64,000 nt of DNA from Tetracladium setigerum (lineage: Eukaryota; Ascomycota; Leotiomycetes; Helotiales). The stretch covers positions 1,984,001 through 2,048,000 of the forward strand of contig PZJY01000006.1 of NCBI GenBank assembly GCA_031472005.1. Reading direction: 5' to 3'. Positions 58,240 to 64,000 of this stretch are shown here, piece after piece. Each line of letters starts with the position of its first letter. Position 1 is the first letter of the stretch. A model generated the notes under the pieces. The model was given only the letters and a program-made list of their open reading frames with translations. It did no database searches and was not told where the DNA came from. The position numbers were made by a program, and so were the translations under genes.

Positions 58240-61043
58240 TCATCCTGCAGCTGCTGCTGCAGCTTCTTCAGCTTCCTGCTTTGCAAACTCAGCCATCAAT
58301 TCGGCCTCCAGGTCAGCGTCGAAATCATCATCTACTTCCTCCGCCGCCGCATCCCCATTGTCGCTCCTATAAGTGTCCCCACCATCTTCATCGCCAGTCA
58401 CCCCAGGCGTTGGTAGACTGCTCTCGCTTAACTTGCTGCTCGGCATCTTGCTACCCTTCAGGCTAGATCCTCTCGAACTAGAAAGCTTCTGCCTCTTTGA
58501 CAGTTTGCTGCCATCATCGCTATCTTCATCATCGTTTGGGTCGGTGTATTTCCGCTTCTTCTCGTCTCCATTGTTTTCAACATCGCTAATTGTGCTTCCG
58601 GCGTCACTATCTTCGCTGTCTGAGCCGATATCTTTTAATTCGTCATCAATATCACCCCAGTCGAAGTCGGCCAGGTCGTCAATTGGCGACTGGCCTGGTT
58701 CTAAATCGTCGGGTATAACACCTTCTTCATCCGTAAAGTCTTCTTGGCTTCCAGGGACATTGTCAACTTCTTCGGCTCCCTCCTCGTCACTATCCGTGCC
58801 GCTGGGGATTCCTCGATGCTTTCATCAGATTCATGGATCGAGATATCAGAAACGTTTCCATCACGTTGTCTCCGATCTGACTCATGGATTTCGACCTAGT
58901 AAACATATATCAGTCTCTGGCAAGCTTCTATTGGCAGATTAATGCTTACTAAGTAATCATCCTCGTTTTGCCTCTCCCACCTGCTCATTGAGTCCACCAG
59001 CCATTGCTGATTAACAATCTTGATATTCCCTCGCTGAGCGGCTTGCTTGACCTTCGTAGTCCGAGCTCTGCTGTTGGAGGTAACCAGATGAGTGATCTTT
59101 CGTGTGACCCTAGGTGCTGTTAGAAGTGAGTCACGCAGAGGACATCTAGCATACATACTTCTTCTTCAATTTCGCTCCAAAGCTTATGACTTGTAATCCA
59201 AGTTCAGATCTAATCAGATGGGGAAACCCCAGGTCAACAAATGTTCCTACAGGAGGGATATGGGTGAAATTATTTTCTTCCATAAATGCGAAGAAATCAG
59301 GTAACGAAAAGTTTGATATATACCTCATGACATCTAGATTGAGAGGAACGATTCCCGAAGTCACAATTGTGCAGCCTTCAAACACTTTTGCTCTAAACTT
59401 ATGTTAGCGAGTGTAGAGCTCATTGTACATGAGTTCTTACTTTAGCCGTGCATGACATCCGCGATGTCTGGGACAATTTTAAGATCTGCTCCAGGACTCT
59501 TGATTGCAAGCTTTCTGCTAGATCCAGGCTTTAATTGTGCAACTCTCCCACCTCGAGCACTTGTAATCGCTCCGTCGTATTCATCGTAGAAAGCTTTGTG
59601 GACTGATTCTAAATGCTTTTCAAGGTGGTGAAGTTCGTCGTCGTCGTCCTTGAGGAGGTTATGTCGGTGGTGTTCAACGCCATTCTTTCCGTTTTCAAGA
59701 GCTGCTTCGGTTTCATCCTCCTGGTCTAGCTTCTCTTGGAGATGCAATAGAGGTCGTGCAATCATTTGCGCCTCCAAAGATTTTTCTTGCTCAGCGGCTT
59801 GTTCTTGACGTAGAGCTAGGTCATCGCCACCTCCCATTCTTGCCAATTCTTCCAAAGCACTGACTGGCTTCTCATCTTGCTTAATCTCCTCGTTTTTATG
59901 GTCTTTAGTTTTCTCGTCAGTTGGCACTGCGGCTTCTTCGGTGGGTGTCTCAACCTTCTCCGTTGTCACTACAGGGATTACTTCGGACTTGTCGGCAGTC
60001 TTCTTCTTTGGCGTAGGAACAAGCTTTGGTAATTCTTCCTTCTTCGGTAAGAAACTCGCGTTGATATCACCAATTGCGGGGAAGAAGTCGTATGCCACAA
60101 CCTTGATCAAATTCGATCGATTCATTGGCCATACATCTGCTCGATCGTCGATAATAGCCACCATCTTAGTGTCGACTGGAAATAATCTTGCAAGATTTTT
60201 GGCTGATATGCTGCCGTTCTCATCTCGACTGATAATTCTGTCGCCGAATAACTTCTTGTCGGGATCGACAATTTTGGCGACGTTTCGTGCGTAGGCTCTT
60301 GTGCCCATGGTATACACATGCAGCTCGTATAACTCCGAGATCTTATTCAAGAACTCCGTTAGACCAGGTCGTAGCTTGACATAGTACCAGCAACCAGAAG
60401 CAATACCTCGAGGACCATCTTCTAATTGAAATGACCTAACATCTTTGACAGCTGCGTGGTTCGGAGATGTGGGATCGTCTCGCCATTCTCCAATGGTTGG
60501 TTCGACACAAGCTTGTATGATGGTCTGATCCAGATCCACCACCAAGGACAACTTCCGCTGCTTCAACAGGCGTCGCTGCAAATCTTCTTCGGCCTTCGAT
60601 GCTGTGTCCGCACTGACCATTAACGAGGTCTGATCGTGTATCATGCTGATCTGGGCCCGCGATGTATCGTCGAACGAACTGGCATATCCAACCTCTGTCA
60701 TGTCCTTCCCACAAATACCACACAGCCCCTGGAATTGTATCGAGTGCGGGCAATCCTCTTCCACATCCACAAATTTCATATCCTTCTCAATCACCATTCC
60801 CACATGCACCATCCATCGCTTGACAGTGCCATCGACCGGACTGTCCCAGTCGCCGTATGAAGTTTGCTCCTGCTCCCATTTGAGGCCGTCTTTGCTGGCA
60901 GTGTCGCCAACTTCTTCTACCCAAGTCCATTTGTATTCGAGAAGGCCTTGTTGCTTGTTGACTTTGTCGCCAACTTTCTTGTGAAGTTTGGTGATAGTAA
61001 TGGGGTACTTGACTTTCGTCCCGAGGTTCAGTAGCTTTCCCAT
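58240..61043 (-). CDS. FCP1: RNA polymerase II CTD phosphatase Fcp1, with two apparent 1-base frameshifts
   Basis: A nuclear Mg-dependent phosphatase that removes phosphate from the RNA polymerase II C-terminal repeat and recycles the enzyme. Exons are 61043-59441, 59392-59324, 59209-59159, 59109-58950 and 58895-58240. Catalytic DLDQT is at residues 180-184 in the FCP/HAD domain, with MGTRAYARNVAKIVDPD and AIIDDRADVWP downstream. The BRCT domain is formed by exons 2-4 (KVFEGCTIVTSGIVPL, THLVTSNSRARTTK, NQQWLVDSM). The tail is acidic and ends with FDADLEAELMAEFA. Two places lose frame by one base. In exon 1, HG then TAA, where one extra G at 59446-59447 gives GLK before the donor. In exon 5, at the C4 run 58804-58807, one extra C restores SGTDSDEEGAEEVD. 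Corrected length is 846 residues. ATG 61043 starts MGKLLNLG, as in relatives. Confidence 0.9.
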
Positions 61044-62409
61044 ATTTGTATCCTCCGGCGCGGTGACGCGTCGTTTGTGATCATGCGGTAATTGCAAATT
61101 TTATTTATCCCCTATGACTACCAGTTAGCAGAGCGCCGTAAACAGATGTTGCGGTTGTAGGGATCATCAAGTGTTTTGACATGGGCAGACAGGGAAGATA
61201 GGTAGGTAGGCAGTCCTTGCTCTTGCTCTTGCTCGCAACTCACGAATGCCACAAAGAAATAGCAAAGGTGATCTTCTGGCACATCGAGAAAAGCTTGCGC
61301 AAGCTTTCTGCATTACACGGAACGGCATGTACAAGCTGTTGGAGGACCTACGATCTCAATTTGAGCTCATAGAAGCTCTCACATAGACCTCGCGTGGGGT
61401 ACAGCAACAGTCTTGTATAGCCAGTGCATCTGGAGTCGGCTTTCCCAAGCAAGCGCAAGTAATATTCACCTTTTCTCCTCCGCGCAAGTTGGTCAGCGCA
61501 GCTCTGCGACAATGATGCGTAGCTTGATGCCGTGTCTGAAATATTGTGTTTGTTGCAATGGGGAAGCTTCGTTGGCAGGATGAAGATAGCTTTCGACCTG
61601 TATGGGGGATTTGGGCGGATGAGGGCCTGAGGCAGCAAGGAAAGGCCAGGCCAAGCTTCGTTCGGTGGGTGAGAGTTCGGCGAAACGTCCAGACTTTAAT
61701 ACATACTGACACCCAGAGAAAGCTTGGCAGGGCCCGCTCATTGGCTGCAGGAGAATAGGGGAGTCGTCTTGTTACCGTTTGCAGTCACCAGATCAGCGAC
61801 AAGGGAAGAGGCAAGGAAGGTGAGTACTGTAGTACAGTAGAAGAACAAGATGTTTGGAATTGTTTCAAAGGCTGAGGAATTTCTGTTGGTGCAGCTCCCG
61901 GAAGATTCGGGTTTCATTGCTGCAGCCAGCTCTATCTGCTACTACAGCAGTAGTAGTATGGCTCCTTGCGCCATATTCCGTGTTTGTTTACTTGCCTGTT
62001 TTAGGCGAGGGGTGAAACTACCCAGCGGACTGATTCGTGAGCCCACACAAATCATGGCCGTCAAAGAACTGCCAAAGAGATACCTATACATCTGCAAAAC
62101 CATTCAGCTCGAGTGCTAAATGTTTGTCAATTATATGTGTAGTACGGCTCTATGCAACGCTGCAGGCAAATCTACACCTGCCAACTCCGCATCCCATCAT
62201 AATTAGGTACCTATCAAAGTCTCGCTGAGTCAAATGCACCAGACTATTCGCTCCGCAATCGTGAGTAACGAAACCCTCCCGCATCCCATGATATTAATTC
62301 CCGACAATCTGAACGCTCCAAATGTCATCCAAGTCCTACACACACGCCCAATCTAAGATTCCCTATGCTCCCCAATGCAAGTCGCCCTCATCGAAAATCC
62401 CTACCGTCC
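61044..62409. other. Intergenic region, 1.4 kb
   Basis: This region lies between the FCP1 start and the glucosyltransferase stop on the minus strand and contains the FCP1 promoter. Short tandem tracts (GCTCTT type near 61216-61234) are present. Open frames on both strands have no recognisable protein sequence. Confidence 0.5.
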
Positions 62410-64000
62410 TCAGGCAGCAGTCAAACTCATCGTCCCCAACGCCCTTCCCTTTCCTCGACCAGCATCCGTCATTGACATAGCCATAGCATCACCAGGACTG
62501 ATACCCCGTCTCGATGACCCACTCTGTGCCATAGCCTCCCAATCTTGTATCTTCTTAACAAGCTCGGGGTCGTTGTCATCTCCAATAAATGTCCAGCTCT
62601 CTTCCGAGTCTTCAAGGCTGTCATCGCTAGGCTTGTTGTTTCTTCCCTTGATAAGCGATTTAGCGTACTCAAGGTCGCGGTAAATAGATTGAATTGCAGT
62701 CTCCACACCGTTCTCCTAGACCCGAGTGATTAGCACAAATTTCAACAAAGCCATAGGGAGTACATACACTGCGAATTTGTTCTCCCAGAACCTTGGCTTT
62801 GACAATCATTCTCTCGCTATGAGCCGCTTCCCAAAGCGCTCTCGCAAAGACACTGACATTCATTTTCCTCAAGTAAATACCAACTCCCAAGTCTTCTACT
62901 CGTCCACCGAAGAAATACTGATCTCCAAAGAAGGGTTTGATAATAGTAGGTAGACCAGCTCTCAGACTTGCACCAGTTGTCCCAGCACCGCCATGATGAG
63001 CTGCTGCATCGATTTGCTTGAACAGCCAGTCGTGAGGGGCAGATTTGATTTGGAGAATCTCAGGTGGAAGTGGAGCTTCGATCGCGCCTGCAGCCTTCTT
63101 GTCTAGACGATCAGACCATCCCTTTGAGAGAATGCAGCGAACATCGGCCTTGAGCACAGATTCAATGATGGTGTTTGTGAGAACTGCCGAGTCCGCAACA
63201 ACGATAGAACCAAATCCAACGTACACAATTCTCTTCCCATCTTCCCGAGCCTTCTTGATGAAGTCTGTGAGGTCCTTAGGTGGTGTATAGTCGGTGCCTT
63301 CGTCAAGAAACCAGTAGCCTGTAACTCGGATCCAGTCACTGTAGTCTAGTGGTGGAACAACAACCGACGGGCTGAAGTTATAGAGAAATGGAACCTTGTT
63401 GGGTTGCATCTTTTCCAGACTTGTGGCTGCAAGACCAAGTTCCTTCTTTCTCCATCGATTGACCTGTCCCGCGATGGCTTTCCAGAAAACGTTGTCAAAC
63501 ATGACATATGTGATATAATTGTAGGCACCACCCATTTTATGCTCTGGAACTGCAAATGCGTGGGGGTAGGCTCTTGTTCTGGTCCATGGCATGGAAAATG
63601 CTCGGAAATAGGGTATCCCTAGAGCTTCTGCAATATGAATTCCACCCATCGCACTTGGACTCTCAATTAGAAGATCAGAGTCTTGACAGGCTTGCCATCC
63701 CGATGTGAGAAGTTCGTCGATCCATCCTCGAAATTTGGAAGAAGCCTCTCGAAGGAAGGAATAGGTGAACATTCCATTCTCCACACAAATCCGCATCAGT
63801 TCGGCGGGATCACCTTCAACTGGTCTGAACTCAATTCCGTGACTTTCTACCCAGTCCTTGAATTCGTGGTGGGTTGCAATCCTTGCTTTATGACCCTCGG
63901 CCATGAGACCTTTGCAAAGAGCAATGTATGGTTGGACATCGCCTCTCGAGCCAATGGTTAGGCAAGTGACGCGAAGAGACTCTGTTGGCTTGAAGTTCAA
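62410..64000 (-). CDS. Sterol 3-beta-glucosyltransferase (Atg26-like), 5' part beyond window
   Basis: A GT28/GT1-like enzyme that transfers glucose from UDP-glucose to the 3-hydroxyl of ergosterol. Exon 64000-62768 continues beyond the window edge and is followed by the last exon 62715-62410 (phase 0, 52-bp intron). The N-terminal acceptor-binding half has LTIGSRGDVQPYIALCKGL and SDLLIESPSAMGGIHIAEALGIPYFRAF. The donor half has VYVGFGSIV and the signature AAAHHGGAGTTGASLRAGLPTIIKPFFGDQ, with the paired histidines and the PFFGDQ end of the UDP-sugar site. The C-terminal extension is about 90 residues, acidic and arginine/glycine-rich. The PH/GRAM domains found in Atg26 would lie upstream outside the window, so a short PH-less paralogue cannot be excluded. 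Confidence 0.9.

Noticed and set aside
58373..58942. 189-codon open frame on the plus strand
   Set aside because: It is antisense to the FCP1 acidic tail; the poly-serine content is the complement of GAT/GAA codons, and the minus strand carries conserved Fcp1 sequence.
13850..59447. Programmed -1 frameshifting as a general mechanism for the six frame breaks
   Set aside because: Only the TPS1 site contains an X-XXY-YYZ heptamer, and homologues of these genes are normally read in one frame.
1..64000. Transposons, integrated viruses, secondary-metabolite core genes or effector clusters
   Set aside because: I found no transposase, reverse transcriptase, capsid, PKS, NRPS or terpene synthase sequence in any frame; genes are mostly conserved housekeeping.

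Overview
This window is nuclear DNA from a filamentous ascomycete (Pezizomycotina). The basis is many short introns (about 45-110 bp) with GTANGT donors and CTAAC/CTAAT branch points, about one gene per 2.5 kb on both strands, intron-bearing serine tRNA genes, and a protein set typical of that group (a Pmk1/Fus3-type MAP kinase, a Zn2Cys6 regulator, a GH5_12 sterol glucosidase). Overall resemblance suggests Leotiomycetes, but that is inference from remembered families. I see no virus, transposon, CRISPR array or secondary-metabolite core gene.

Layout. 1-12 kb: a truncated LAT-type amino-acid permease (-), an unrecognised five-exon gene (+), a GNAT acetyltransferase (-) and trehalose-6-phosphate synthase (+). 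12-24 kb: a DEK_C/HIRIP3-like nuclear protein (+), AP-1 beta adaptin (-), a possible 52-residue membrane protein (+), a Fra2/BOLA2-type BolA protein (-), a NIF3 protein (+), Vps51 (-), Rmi1 (+) and the MAP kinase (-). 26-40 kb: Sec24 (-), a small membrane protein (+), a Zn2Cys6 factor (-) and exportin Msn5 (-, ten exons). 40-64 kb: a GH5_12 glucosidase (-), Ski3 (+), a NYN-domain protein (+), two divergent tRNA-Ser genes, a large single-pass membrane protein (-), a ketopantoate reductase (+), complex I subunit GRIM-19 (-), the CTD phosphatase Fcp1 (-) and the catalytic part of a sterol glucosyltransferase that leaves the window (-).

Most genes are housekeeping and are not co-regulated in any visible way. 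Two functional links stand out. Several products belong to vesicle and nuclear traffic (AP-1, Sec24, Vps51, Msn5). The GH5_12 glucosidase and the sterol glucosyltransferase, about 20 kb apart, would respectively break down and make ergosteryl glucoside.

The most striking observation is technical but affects every downstream use. Five otherwise intact, conserved genes (TPS1, HIRIP3-like, GH5_12, SKI3, FCP1 twice) each lose frame by exactly one missing base, at or beside a short run of identical bases. Six such sites in 64 kb, all of the same sign, look like homopolymer under-calling in the assembly and not like biology. I found no convincing new biological system. The best novelty candidate is the tiny gene at 17.0-17.3 kb. 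All exon limits were read by eye from splice signals, frame and family resemblance.
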